Assembly (NCBI RefSeq): GCF_040544555.1
Contig: NZ_JBEPKD010000013.1
Span: forward strand, 1-64,000
From: Halalkalibacter oceani
GTDB taxonomy: Bacteria > Bacillota > Bacilli > Bacillales > Bacillaceae_D
Direction: 5' to 3'
Length of the DNA stretch: 64,000 bases
Every line of letters starts with the position of its first letter. The stretch's first letter is position 1. The notes under the pieces were generated by a model. That model was not told the DNA's origin and searched no databases. It saw only the letters and a program-made list of their open reading frames with translations. Of the stretch, positions 16,566 through 25,254 are shown one piece after another. A program made the translations under genes and the position numbers.

Positions 16566-16988
16566 TGATGGTTTTCCTCCTTTTTCAGAAAAGCAATCTC
16601 TATAAAACTATCAAAATACTTCAGCCCGAACACCGCGTAATATTTTCCATTGGCGGGAGGTGAAGGCCTGAGACTAGCAATGACAAAGCGCGACGGTGTT
16701 TTATTACAGTTGTGTAACCAACTTTGGAGGAATCTATAAAAATCAAGCCGGTCTGTGAGAATTGGAAATTTGCTCAATGGGGAAAAGCGTAAATTAGCGA
16801 ATGGTCAAAAATCAATGGAAGCAGGAGTGACAAAGGGTAGGGAGTTTTTTTTACGTGGGAAAAGAGGTGGAAAAGAGCCAATTTCCGCTGGTTTTCAAGC
16901 TACTATTTTCCAGAGAAATTCAACAGGAAGTCATGGTACGGTTGTTCCTGTAGCACAACACACCAACATATTTTGGAGGGAAACAACT
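16566..16988. other. Long divergent intergenic region with dyads
   Basis: A 423-base gap between the hydrolase and CAP genes. Seen: an imperfect long-range dyad, AACACCGCG (about 16628) against CGCG-A-CGGTGTT (about 16690), enclosing about 50 bases, and a shorter hairpin ACAGGAA/TTCCTGT at about 16923-16953. The reading frame of the CAP gene stays open from 16755, but without a start supported by a ribosome binding site. Both flanking genes encode exported wall proteins, so a shared regulatory RNA or operator is possible; I could not match a known riboswitch. Confidence 0.45.
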
Positions 16989-17813
16989 ATGAAAAAATTA
17001 CTCGTAACGACAGTAGCGGCTGCAGCGATCGCAGCAGGTTTTGGAGGACAAGCACTCGCAGCTGAAAAGACTCATCAGCCTGTTTATGCAAAGGTGCAAG
17101 CATATGAGTTGAAAAACATAGATAAAGAGTCGATCAATCAATTGCTGGAAAAGTTCGCGCATACTACATTAAAAGATGTGCTCGTTGACTGGCAAAAGCA
17201 AGCTAAGAAGCATGCTGGTCCTGCACCGGTGAAACAGCCGGCCCCTGAACAAGCACCTGAAAAAGAAGCAGCACCGGAAAAGCAGCCGGCGCCAACACAA
17301 GAGGAAAAGCCAGCACCACAGCCGGCTCCAGAAGAACAAGCACCAGCACCGGCTGAACAAGCACCGGCTCCTGCCCAGCAGCAACCGGCACCAGAAAAGC
17401 CGCAGGCACCAGAGCAGGAACAAGTGAATGGTATTAGCCAGGAAGAGCAGCAAATGCTTGACCTTGTCAATCAGGAGCGCTCACAGCAAGGTCTTGCGCC
17501 ACTGAAAGCTGACCTTGAATTAACAAAAGTAGCAAGAGTGAAAGCGCAGGACATGATTGATAACAACTACTTCAGTCATCAATCACCAACGTACGGCTCT
17601 CCATTTGACATGATGTCACAATTCGGTATCCAGTACCGTACTGCCGGAGAGAACTTAGCTGGTAATCAAACAGTTGAAGCGGCGCATCAGGCATTAATGA
17701 ATTCACAAGGTCACCGTGAGAATATCCTTAAAGGGGACTACACAGAAGTAGGAATCGGCATCGTTGACGGCGGTCCTTACGGAAAAATGTTCGTTCAGCT
17801 TTTCAAAGGATAA
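16989..17813 (+). CDS. Secreted CAP/SCP-domain protein (YkwD-like)
   Basis: A 274-residue exported protein. Signal peptide with cleavage near AQALA-AEKT (residue 24); a charged region to residue 75; a Pro/Ala/Glu/Gln linker with PAPE-type repeats (about 78-145), a wall-spanning type; then a CAP domain (EEQQMLDLVNQERS to the end) with HQSPTYGSPFDM and SQGHRENI motifs. Family proteins are of uncertain activity in bacteria, and B. subtilis YkwD is similar. The start ATG 16989 follows TTGGAGGG. A terminator lies at 17855. Its neighbour on the other strand is a LysM wall hydrolase. Confidence 0.92.
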   Translation: MKKLLVTTVAAAAIAAGFGGQALAAEKTHQPVYAKVQAYELKNIDKESINQLLEKFAHTTLKDVLVDWQKQAKKHAGPAPVKQPAPEQAPEKEAAPEKQPAPTQEEKPAPQPAPEEQAPAPAEQAPAPAQQQPAPEKPQAPEQEQVNGISQEEQQMLDLVNQERSQQGLAPLKADLELTKVARVKAQDMIDNNYFSHQSPTYGSPFDMMSQFGIQYRTAGENLAGNQTVEAAHQALMNSQGHRENILKGDYTEVGIGIVDGGPYGKMFVQLFKG

Positions 17814-17854
17814 TAGAATAAGAAAACCGCATAGCGTCCTTTCTTATCTTTTAA

Positions 17855-17884
17855 AAAAAGCTGTCCCTCCGGGGGCAGCTTTTT
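17855..17884 (+). terminator. Terminator after CAP gene
   Basis: AAAAAGCTG (17855) pairs with CAGCTTTTT (17876) around CCC/GGG, followed by TTTTTCG. Confidence 0.75.
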
Positions 17885-18034
17885 CGTAATGAGCGTAGCC
17901 ATTACTCTTCTTCGAGTTACGGAAAAAGAGGTTTTTCAGTGGCCTCCTTCTCTCCAGGCTTTAAAAAATGCAGCGACTTCGCTCATTGCTTCGGTTTTGT
18001 CCGCGAAGGTGAACGTCAGCCTTTGCGGACAAAA

Positions 18035-18991
18035 CTACATCTTTTTCAGCCGGATTTCGGAGACGCGATGGCCGGCTTCTTTTTTTAGAATCAGGTCGGC
18101 GCGGTGCCGCGTCGGACGAATGTTTTTCTCCAGGTTTATCCCGTTAATCGTATGCCAGACATCTGTCGCAAACTCGACCGCTTCCCTGTCCGATAAATGA
18201 CGGTAGCGGTGAAAAAACGACTCGGGGTTTTGAAAGGCCGTATTGCGCAAAAGCTTAAACCGTTCAATGTACCAGGACAGAATATCACCTTCCTCGGCGT
18301 CGACATAGATCGAAAAGTCGAAGAAATCAGAGACGAAAACCTGCGGCATCCGCCGGTCTTTCTTATTTACTTGCAGCACATTGATTCCTTCGACGATCAC
18401 GACATCCGGCTCTTCAATTTTCTGCACTTGATCCTCCAGCACATCATAGCTCAAGTGAGAATAAAGCGGTGCTTCAATGTAAGCGCAGCCAGATTTCAAT
18501 TGATAAAGAAAATGAATTAAGCGCTTAATATCATAGCTTTCAGGAAAGCCCTTCCGCTTCATCAGCCCTCTTTCCTCCAGCACGGCATTCGGATAGAGGA
18601 AGCCGTCGGTCGTCACAAGCTCGACCTTCGGTTGATTCGGCCAGCGCGAGGCGAGAGCCTGAATCAGCCTGGCCGTTGTGCTTTTGCCGACGGACACGCT
18701 GCCGGCGACACCGATCACAAAGGGAACTTTTTTCGTCCGGCTTTGCAAAAATGTATTCACCTGCTGGTGAAGGCTAACCGATTGGGTCATATGTAAATAG
18801 AGGAGCTGTGACAATGGAAGGTAAATCTCAGATACCTCTTCAGCGGAAATTGTATCATAAATGCCTTCAAGCTCCATCCGCTCATGCGGGGAAAGAAGAT
18901 GATCCGTTTTACCTTTGGAAAGCTTCGCCCACTCTGCCCGGCTAAACGTCGTGTACGCCGATAAGGGGGGCGTTTTTTTAATAGTAACCAT
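18035..18991 (-). CDS. coaA: Type I pantothenate kinase
   Basis: CoaA phosphorylates pantothenate, the first committed step of coenzyme A synthesis. The 318 residues match the family. Seen: P-loop GVAGSVSVGKST near residue 98, VTTDGFLYPN (catalytic Asp), KGFPESYD, and VIVEGINVLQ. The start is ATG 18991. It stands alone between the CAP gene (convergent) and topB (divergent). Just downstream (about 17995-18035) lies an inverted repeat TTTTGTCCGC/GCGGACAAAA. Confidence 0.96.
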   Translation of the reverse strand: MVTIKKTPPLSAYTTFSRAEWAKLSKGKTDHLLSPHERMELEGIYDTISAEEVSEIYLPLSQLLYLHMTQSVSLHQQVNTFLQSRTKKVPFVIGVAGSVSVGKSTTARLIQALASRWPNQPKVELVTTDGFLYPNAVLEERGLMKRKGFPESYDIKRLIHFLYQLKSGCAYIEAPLYSHLSYDVLEDQVQKIEEPDVVIVEGINVLQVNKKDRRMPQVFVSDFFDFSIYVDAEEGDILSWYIERFKLLRNTAFQNPESFFHRYRHLSDREAVEFATDVWHTINGINLEKNIRPTRHRADLILKKEAGHRVSEIRLKKM

Positions 18992-19135
18992 GTTGTTTCT
19001 CCTTTTTCGTCAGGTTATCCTCACACGTAAACAGGATTCGTTACATAGCAGCATGTTGAACGACAAGATCTTTTAACGTAAAAGCATGCTCTTATAAGAT
19101 ATAATGAAAGTGATGAGGAAGCAAGGAGGATCGTC

Positions 19136-21310
19136 GTGAAAAAAGTAATTATTGCAGAAAAACCATCCGTTGCGAAAAACATAGCGGATGCCTTACAAAT
19201 AAAAGGAAAAAAGGATGGCTATTATGAAGGGCCGCAATATGTGATCACCTGGGCGTTCGGCCATCTGCTCCAATTATATGATGTGAAAGATTATGACGAA
19301 CGGCTGGCGAAATGGAAGCTCGACCATTTTCCTTTTATTCCCGAGCAGTTCCGTTACAAGGTGAAAGGCGATGCGCGGAAAAAGGGCAAGGAGGATCTAA
19401 ACGCGAAAAAGCAGCTTAAGCTGATCCGTAGTTTGTTTTCGCGTCCGGATGTCGACGGGATTATTTCGGCATGCGACTATGACCGCGAAGGACAGATCAT
19501 CGGCGACACGATTATTCAGACGAGCAATGTCACCAAGCCGGTGTACCGTCTCCTGTTAAATGAATGGACGCCCGATGCTGTCGTGAAAGGACTCGCTGGC
19601 ATCAAATCCAACGAGGAGATGAAGCCGCTGCAGGACGCGGGCGTCAGCAGGCAGTGGGCTGACTGGGTGATCGGGATTAATCTGACGACGGTCACGACGT
19701 TGAAATATCAAAAAGGGAGCGGAAGCCCGCTCAATATCGGCCGGGTGCTGATGCCGACGTTAAAGCTGATCTATGATCGTGATAAAGCGATTGAAACGTT
19801 CGTGCCGGAGCGGTATTACACGTTGTCCGCTTTGTTCCAAACGGAGAACGGCGAGCAGTATGAAGGCGTATATGCGGAGGAAGGAAACGAGAAATTCAAG
19901 GAGAAAGAGCAGCTTGAACAGATCGCCGCCTCCCTCTCTGATGAAGCGATCGTCGTCGATAAGCAGGTCGAGGAAAAAAGAAGCTTTCCGCCGTATTTGT
20001 TCAACCTTTCAAACCTGCAAGGACATATCACCAGCAAATACAAAGGCTGGACTGCCGACAAAGTATTAAAGGTCGCCCAGTCTCTCTATGAGAAAAAATC
20101 AATTACCTATCCGCGGACGGCCAGTGTCGTGCTCGATGACAGCTTAGTGGGCCGGGCCCGTAAAGTGCTGGAGCTAGTCAAAAAAGAGTTGCCGTACGAG
20201 GATGAAGTTGTTTTTAAGAAGACAAAACGGATTTTCGATAGCGCGCGCGTTGACAGCCATAGCGCGATCATTCCGACTTACCTCTTGCCGAAGCGGCTGA
20301 CAAAGGATGAGGAGCTTGTTTATCGGGCGATCAAAAACCGCTTTATTATGCAATTTATGCCGCCTGCGGTTCATGAAGAAACGAAGCTGACGACGAAGGT
20401 GAATGGTGCCCTGATTAAAGGGCTGTTTCATACAACAGGCAGGGTCCAGCTTGTGGAAGGATGGAAAAAGGTCGAGCAGATCGCGACAAAGGAAGTGCTG
20501 CTCCCATTCGTGACAAAGGGGGAAACGGTCAGCCTGGCGGAGAAAGAGGTCCATTCCCACGTGACGAAGCCGCCGCGTCCCCATACGGAGAAAACGTTGC
20601 TTCATGTGATGGAAACTTGCGGCAAAGGACAGGAGGAAGAGAAATCCGAAGAGCTGATGGCCACAATTTTAAGCGGCTACAGCATTGGCACGCCGGCAAC
20701 GCGCGCGGAAACAATCAAGAAGTTGAAGGATATCGGCTACATTACAGCCGAGCAAAAGAATTTACAATGTACGGAGCTTGGCAGAAAGCTCGTTGAAACA
20801 TTCCCGGTACAGGAGCTGTTTGATCTTGAATTTACCGGCAGGCTGGAAAAGGCGCTCAGCGATATTGAAAAGCAAAAGGTCGGGAAAGATCAGTTCCTCT
20901 CGTTTATTTATTCGTTTACGACGAAATCCGTCAACACGATTAAGCAGGAGCAGGAAGTACTGCTGCGCGAAGTGAAGAGGCAGCAGCGGAACAATGAAGT
21001 ACTCGGCCCATGTCCGGTATGCGGACACAACGTGATAGAAGGGCAAAAAGGGTTCGGCTGCAGCAATTGGAAAAACGGCTGCAAATTTGTCATCTGGAAA
21101 AATGACCGCTATTTAGCAGCGATGAAAAAGAAGCCGACCAAAACAATGGTCAAGCAGCTTCTCAAACAGGGAAGCACGGTCGTCAAAGGGCTGAAAAGCA
21201 AAAAAGGCCAGACGTTTTCCGCCCGCCTGCGCTATGAAAAAAATGAGGAAAATGATTATTACAGCTGGAAGATGGAATTCGCCGAGCGGCCTCAGCGGTC
21301 ACCACGATAG
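19136..21310 (+). CDS. topB: DNA topoisomerase III
   Basis: A type IA topoisomerase that relaxes and decatenates DNA by single-strand passage. 724 residues, close to B. subtilis TopB. Seen: TOPRIM start IIAEKPSVAKNIA (catalytic Glu near residue 7), CDYDREGQIIGD (DxDxE) near 115, active-site Tyr in ITYPRTAS near 325, and a C-terminal zinc-ribbon-like segment with CPVCG and CSNWKNGC near 625-645. GTG 19136 is the start, after AAGGAGG. A TATAAT at 19100 is the likely -10. No partner recQ nearby. Confidence 0.96.
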   Translation: MKKVIIAEKPSVAKNIADALQIKGKKDGYYEGPQYVITWAFGHLLQLYDVKDYDERLAKWKLDHFPFIPEQFRYKVKGDARKKGKEDLNAKKQLKLIRSLFSRPDVDGIISACDYDREGQIIGDTIIQTSNVTKPVYRLLLNEWTPDAVVKGLAGIKSNEEMKPLQDAGVSRQWADWVIGINLTTVTTLKYQKGSGSPLNIGRVLMPTLKLIYDRDKAIETFVPERYYTLSALFQTENGEQYEGVYAEEGNEKFKEKEQLEQIAASLSDEAIVVDKQVEEKRSFPPYLFNLSNLQGHITSKYKGWTADKVLKVAQSLYEKKSITYPRTASVVLDDSLVGRARKVLELVKKELPYEDEVVFKKTKRIFDSARVDSHSAIIPTYLLPKRLTKDEELVYRAIKNRFIMQFMPPAVHEETKLTTKVNGALIKGLFHTTGRVQLVEGWKKVEQIATKEVLLPFVTKGETVSLAEKEVHSHVTKPPRPHTEKTLLHVMETCGKGQEEEKSEELMATILSGYSIGTPATRAETIKKLKDIGYITAEQKNLQCTELGRKLVETFPVQELFDLEFTGRLEKALSDIEKQKVGKDQFLSFIYSFTTKSVNTIKQEQEVLLREVKRQQRNNEVLGPCPVCGHNVIEGQKGFGCSNWKNGCKFVIWKNDRYLAAMKKKPTKTMVKQLLKQGSTVVKGLKSKKGQTFSARLRYEKNEENDYYSWKMEFAERPQRSPR

Positions 21311-21410
21311 GCAGGAAAGCCGTCATTTCTATGATCCTTGAAACTTTTTCTATTTTATTAACGTATAATGAGAATATGTGAAACGATGAGAGAGGAAAGA
21401 GGGGAACCGG

Positions 21411-23960
21411 ATGAAGGAGAAACGATGGCTGGGCGCGCTGGCAGCGGTGATGTTGCTTTTGCTGCCGACCAGTGTCAGTGCTGCTGTTACGGTTGACGAT
21501 CAAGGGGAGTTTTTCTCAGCTGAAGAGGTTGAAAAGCTGGAAACAGAATACAATGAAACGGAATTTGATTATTATGTCAGGACCATACCAAGTTTGAGCG
21601 GAGAATCAATTGGGGAAGCCTCCGAGACTCTTTTTGAGGACGTAAAGGGCGATGGGTTTGACGCCGCGATCCTGATAGCTGTCGAGGAAAGTGAAATTCA
21701 TATGAATGTCGGTCCCGGCACGGCGATTGATCAGGCGATTGCCCAGCTGTCAAATTCGGATCCGTTCGGGAGATTACTAGACGAGACCTTCGTCCAGGCC
21801 GCGGGCGATGGCCGCTTTGGCGATGGAATTGCTGACCTCGTTCTGAAAGTCGAAGAGCTTGGCAGTGTAGTGCCGGATGCAGAGGACAGTTCAGCCGAAG
21901 ACTTGGCAGCGGTCCCGTCTGCGCCGGTCGCACCGGAAAATCCGAATTCTACTAGTCCGCTTCTCCTGTTAGCATTCTTGATTTTAGCCGTGTTAGCGGC
22001 GCGAATCGTCTATTTGCTCGGTCAGGTAAAGAAGGTCGCCAAACGGCTAGAGGCGCTCGTTCAGCGGCAAAAAGGGCTGTTGTCTAACGTGCTTGAGCCT
22101 TATCAGCAATCATTGGAGCGCAGTGAGATCAGCAAAGGCTTGACGAAGCAGCAGTTTCAGGAGCTTCATGAGCAATTGTCTATTTTATTGACAAATGCTA
22201 AAGAGCAGGAGCAAACGTTGACTGCTATGAAAGAGTCGGTAAAGAAACGGAAATATGCCATTGCTTTTAAACAGATTGGCTCGTTTGCGATCTTCTCCGG
22301 CAAACAGGGCAAGACGACGAGCTTAGGAAAGCTGGAACAGGAAGCTTCACGCTTTGAAAAAGGAAGTAAAGAACAGGAAACGATGTTAGCCGGGCTGAAA
22401 GACGAGCTTGAACAGTTAACGGCAAAGGAGCTTGAAACATCGCGGGAAATCAAAGCCTTACAGGAGGCAGCAACACAGGCTGAGACGAAGCTGGAACAAC
22501 TGCAGCAGGAAACAGAGCTTGCCTTTCCGGCGATGAAGCAGCACATCGATCAAGCTCTGCTTCTTCTTAATCAGGCCGTTCAGCTTGATGATGCGTTTGA
22601 TTTTGCCGCTGCCAGTGAGCTGCTGCCGAACCTGAAGCCGAAATGGCAGGAAATCGCCTCTGATTTGGCGACGCTCGAAGCGTTGCTGACGAGCAAAGAG
22701 ACGATGACCGCTGACATTGATCAAACGGAAGAAGAGATTCGTCACTATACCGCGCGGGAAAACCTCAAATTAGCAGATGAAGATCCATATGCGTTGCTCG
22801 ATGAGGCGCGCGAACGATTTGTTACTTTCTCCGAATCGGTGGCGGAAGGCCGGGTCAGTCACGCCAAAGCAGAGCAGGCAAGAATAAGTGATTTGGCCGG
22901 GGAGGCGAAGCGGCGGGTTGAAACGCTTGTTACCTATCGCGATCAAACCGCTATCGATCATCGAAAAATAACCGACGGGATTTTGCCGTTTCAAAATCTT
23001 GAGCGGGCATTTGAGCGAGAGCTGGAGCAGCTTCGCTCATCCTATGCCGAGCATCATTGGCATTATTTGCAGGAGCGCTTTTCACGGATGCAGGAATTGA
23101 TAAGCCTTATTGAAGAAAAGCTGCCTTTGATCGCCAAGCTGATCGATCCAGATGAGCAGCAGTATAAGCAAGGACGAGCCGAAATGAATCATCTGCTCGA
23201 GATGTTTCAATTAATTGAACAGCTGCATGCCGACTGCTTTACAGCCTACGAAGGACTTGAAGAGCAGCGGATTCGTCTTACCGACTCCATTGCTTCCTTG
23301 AAGAAAAGGCTGAGCGGCATGGAGGAGATGGCGACCCGACACCGGCTTCCGGTTCAGCGCTATTCCTTTGAGCAACTGCGGCAGGGGATTGAACATTTGC
23401 AGGTCGATGTCGAGCAAAAGCCGCTTGATGTAACGCTCGTTGCCGGGCAATTTGCAGAGGAACAGCAGCGGATGGAGCAGCTGGATGAATTGCTGCAAAC
23501 ATTGCTTCGCGATAAACAACGAGCAGAACGGGAATGGCAGGAGCTGAAATCAGCGTATCAGCAGGCTGATCGCCGTCTCGGAATTGGCTTTGGCACGGGG
23601 GCGTATCAGAACCGGTTCCGGGCGTGTGAAGGGCTGATTATCCAGTATATCAACGACGGCCAGTATGCCGAGGCGCTGAGCGAGGTGGCGATTGGCAGGC
23701 GGATCGTCGAAGAAATGAGAGAGGAAGAACGCCGGATCGCCCGTGAAAGGCAAAGAAGAGCAGCACAGCAGGCGGCGAGAGCGGCAGCGCAGCGGAACCG
23801 CCATAATTCCGGAGGCGGAGGAGGATTTGGCGGCTTCGGTGGTGGTTCAAGAGGCGGGGGCAGCGGCTTCGGTGGCGGCTCGCGCGGTGGCGGTTCAAGC
23901 TTCGGATCAAGAGGCGGCGGTTCAGGCTTCGGTTCCCGAGGAGGAGGCAGAAAGTTTTAG
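21411..23960 (+). CDS. TPM-domain membrane protein with long coiled coil and Gly-rich tail
   Basis: An 849-residue protein of unusual architecture. Signal peptide (residues 1-24, ending VSA); a TPM/Psb32 domain (about 25-155, with YNETEFDYYVRT and DAAILIAVEESEIHMNVGPG); one membrane segment (about 180-205, LLLLAFLILAVLAARIVYLL); some 570 residues of heptad-rich coiled coil inside the cell; then a Gly/Ser/Phe tail of RGGGSGFG repeats. TPM proteins occur with PspA in B. subtilis (YdjH with YdjF), and a PspA gene lies 1.3 kb downstream here. The start ATG 21411 follows AGGGGAACCGG. A terminator lies at 24002. The function is unknown; a membrane-stress or septum-associated role is inferred. Confidence 0.85.
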   Translation: MKEKRWLGALAAVMLLLLPTSVSAAVTVDDQGEFFSAEEVEKLETEYNETEFDYYVRTIPSLSGESIGEASETLFEDVKGDGFDAAILIAVEESEIHMNVGPGTAIDQAIAQLSNSDPFGRLLDETFVQAAGDGRFGDGIADLVLKVEELGSVVPDAEDSSAEDLAAVPSAPVAPENPNSTSPLLLLAFLILAVLAARIVYLLGQVKKVAKRLEALVQRQKGLLSNVLEPYQQSLERSEISKGLTKQQFQELHEQLSILLTNAKEQEQTLTAMKESVKKRKYAIAFKQIGSFAIFSGKQGKTTSLGKLEQEASRFEKGSKEQETMLAGLKDELEQLTAKELETSREIKALQEAATQAETKLEQLQQETELAFPAMKQHIDQALLLLNQAVQLDDAFDFAAASELLPNLKPKWQEIASDLATLEALLTSKETMTADIDQTEEEIRHYTARENLKLADEDPYALLDEARERFVTFSESVAEGRVSHAKAEQARISDLAGEAKRRVETLVTYRDQTAIDHRKITDGILPFQNLERAFERELEQLRSSYAEHHWHYLQERFSRMQELISLIEEKLPLIAKLIDPDEQQYKQGRAEMNHLLEMFQLIEQLHADCFTAYEGLEEQRIRLTDSIASLKKRLSGMEEMATRHRLPVQRYSFEQLRQGIEHLQVDVEQKPLDVTLVAGQFAEEQQRMEQLDELLQTLLRDKQRAEREWQELKSAYQQADRRLGIGFGTGAYQNRFRACEGLIIQYINDGQYAEALSEVAIGRRIVEEMREEERRIARERQRRAAQQAARAAAQRNRHNSGGGGGFGGFGGGSRGGGSGFGGGSRGGGSSFGSRGGGSGFGSRGGGRKF

Positions 23961-24001
23961 GCATCTGTCTCCGCTTGAAACAAAGTCAAGATATAATACG
24001 A

Positions 24002-24038
24002 AAATCGAACTTTCTAATATTTGGAAGTTCGATTTTTT
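24002..24038 (+). terminator. Terminator after TPM gene
   Basis: AAATCGAACTT (24002) pairs with AAGTTCGATTT (24025), followed by TTTATTT. Confidence 0.85.
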
Positions 24039-24173
24039 ATTTACTACCACCAAGATGTGCAATCTATGTGGCTATATCGGTAAAGTATTCCTCTTATATT
24101 GAAAGACGAAATTTCGATTGCTAAACTACTTTTTGAAACAGGGCTATTACGAGGAACGAAAGGAGGCTGCCAG

Positions 24174-24626
24174 TTGAAAATCAAACTTGACATTAGTAAG
24201 GAACGTTATGATGAAATCAAATACGCACTCGAGGAGCGAGGAATTGAAATAGATGATACGGCCGACCTGGTATTAAGTGAGGCTAACAGCTTCATTGATA
24301 ATCTGACTGTGAGAGAAAAAGGAACAAATTCGCGGATCATTTTACCGGTAGAGGATATTGTTTGTATTGAATCGTTCGGTCATGCAGTTGAGGTACAAAC
24401 GCAAGAAGCACTATATCAAGCTACCGACCGGTTATACCGAATTGTCAGCTTGCTTGATCCGACAAAATTTTTGCGGATTAGTAACTCTGTTGTCATTGCA
24501 AGAAATAAGGTTAAACGCATTACCCCAACTCTTTCGTCGAAGTTTATCCTTACAATGACGAATGGTAAACAGGTTGATGTAACAAGAAGCTATTATTACA
24601 TATTTAAAGAGAATTTCGGAATATAG
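24174..24626 (+). CDS. LytTR-family DNA-binding regulator
   Basis: A 150-residue protein whose C-terminal 100 residues form a LytTR domain (LPVEDIVCIESFG, then FLRISNSVVIARNKV and LTMTNGKQVDVTRSYYYIF). The N-terminal 50 residues are short and lack a receiver domain. The start is TTG 24174, seven bases after AAAGGAGG; the frame is open further upstream (ATG-less) but without a site. A membrane-protein gene follows after 13 bases, so this is a stand-alone LytTR plus membrane-partner pair, similar in plan to LytTR regulatory systems such as HdrRM and BrsRM of streptococci, where the membrane protein inhibits the regulator. This block looks more AT-rich than its surroundings. Confidence 0.88.
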   Translation: MKIKLDISKERYDEIKYALEERGIEIDDTADLVLSEANSFIDNLTVREKGTNSRIILPVEDIVCIESFGHAVEVQTQEALYQATDRLYRIVSLLDPTKFLRISNSVVIARNKVKRITPTLSSKFILTMTNGKQVDVTRSYYYIFKENFGI

Positions 24627-24639
24627 AGGAGGCAATGAC

Positions 24640-25167
24640 ATGGGTTTTCCTATTTATTTTCTCGCGCTGGTTGCAATCCTAATGATAGTAGCCGCTACCG
24701 TTGCTGTCTATTTTCAAGTCTATAAACGGCATATTAATAAGGCTTTAGCAGCGACCGAGGGCAAGCGTACTTCAATGGTTCCTCCAAATAAAGTCGCAAT
24801 TGGTATGACGATCATCGTTTTACTTATTGGTATCTTGATTAGCTATTTTGCGGGATATGTGAATGCCTATAAAGATTACGAAGAAGACGTGTGGGTGCTG
24901 GCACATTCTGATATCCAGACATTCTATGCAGAGGTAAAAGAAGTTGGCGAGAAATCTTTAATGGTTGATGGGATATCCCTCAATGATGAGAAATATCGGG
25001 GTGAATTTCACTATGATATATGGGAAGAAGTGAGTATCTATCGGCAGGATAATGCTATCCCGCTTTCTGATTTATCAGAAGGTGATTTGGTTTCCATCAC
25101 ACTATTAACCGACCGCACAGGCATTACAAATATCTTTAAAATTGAGCAATTAGCTGACAAGGAGTAG
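24640..25167 (+). CDS. Membrane protein paired with LytTR regulator
   Basis: A 175-residue protein, no family recognised with certainty. Two membrane helices (about residues 3-25 and 50-72) separated by a basic loop (KRHINKALAATEGKR), then an outside or inside soluble domain of about 95 residues, predicted beta-rich (FYAEVKEVGEKSLMVDGI, SEGDLVSITLLT), reminiscent of small OB-like or DUF3221-type domains. The start ATG 24640 follows AGAGGAGG. By context it is the likely sensor or inhibitor of the LytTR regulator just upstream. A hairpin at 25210 ends the unit. Confidence 0.75.
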   Translation: MGFPIYFLALVAILMIVAATVAVYFQVYKRHINKALAATEGKRTSMVPPNKVAIGMTIIVLLIGILISYFAGYVNAYKDYEEDVWVLAHSDIQTFYAEVKEVGEKSLMVDGISLNDEKYRGEFHYDIWEEVSIYRQDNAIPLSDLSEGDLVSITLLTDRTGITNIFKIEQLADKE

Positions 25168-25175
25168 TCTTGTGT

Positions 25176-25245
25176 TCCGACGCCACAAGCTCGTGCGATT
25201 TCATTCATTGGCTGGGAAAAGGGAAAAACAACCTTGTTCCCAGCC
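25176..25245 (+). repeat. Modular repeat, copy 1 (right part with terminator hairpin)
   Basis: ACGCCACAAGCTCGTG-like sequence, a TTCATTCATTG segment, then the hairpin GGCTGGGAAAAGG (25210-25222) with CCTTGTTCCCAGCC (25232-25245). It matches the right half of the copy at 32999-33120 and serves as terminator between convergent genes. Confidence 0.75.
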
Positions 25246-25254
25246 CCTTCTTCG

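Noticed and set aside
16755..16988. N-terminal extension of the CAP protein
   Set aside because: The frame is open, but a classical signal peptide begins at 16989 right after TTGGAGGG; an extension would bury the signal peptide.
16566..16988. c-di-AMP (ydaO) riboswitch
   Set aside because: Context fits, but conserved aptamer blocks (GGGGGACC-type and CCGAATCC-type) were not found on either strand.
17138..17470. Cys/Gly-rich antisense frame opposite the CAP protein linker
   Set aside because: It arises from the complement of PAPE codons; no start signal.
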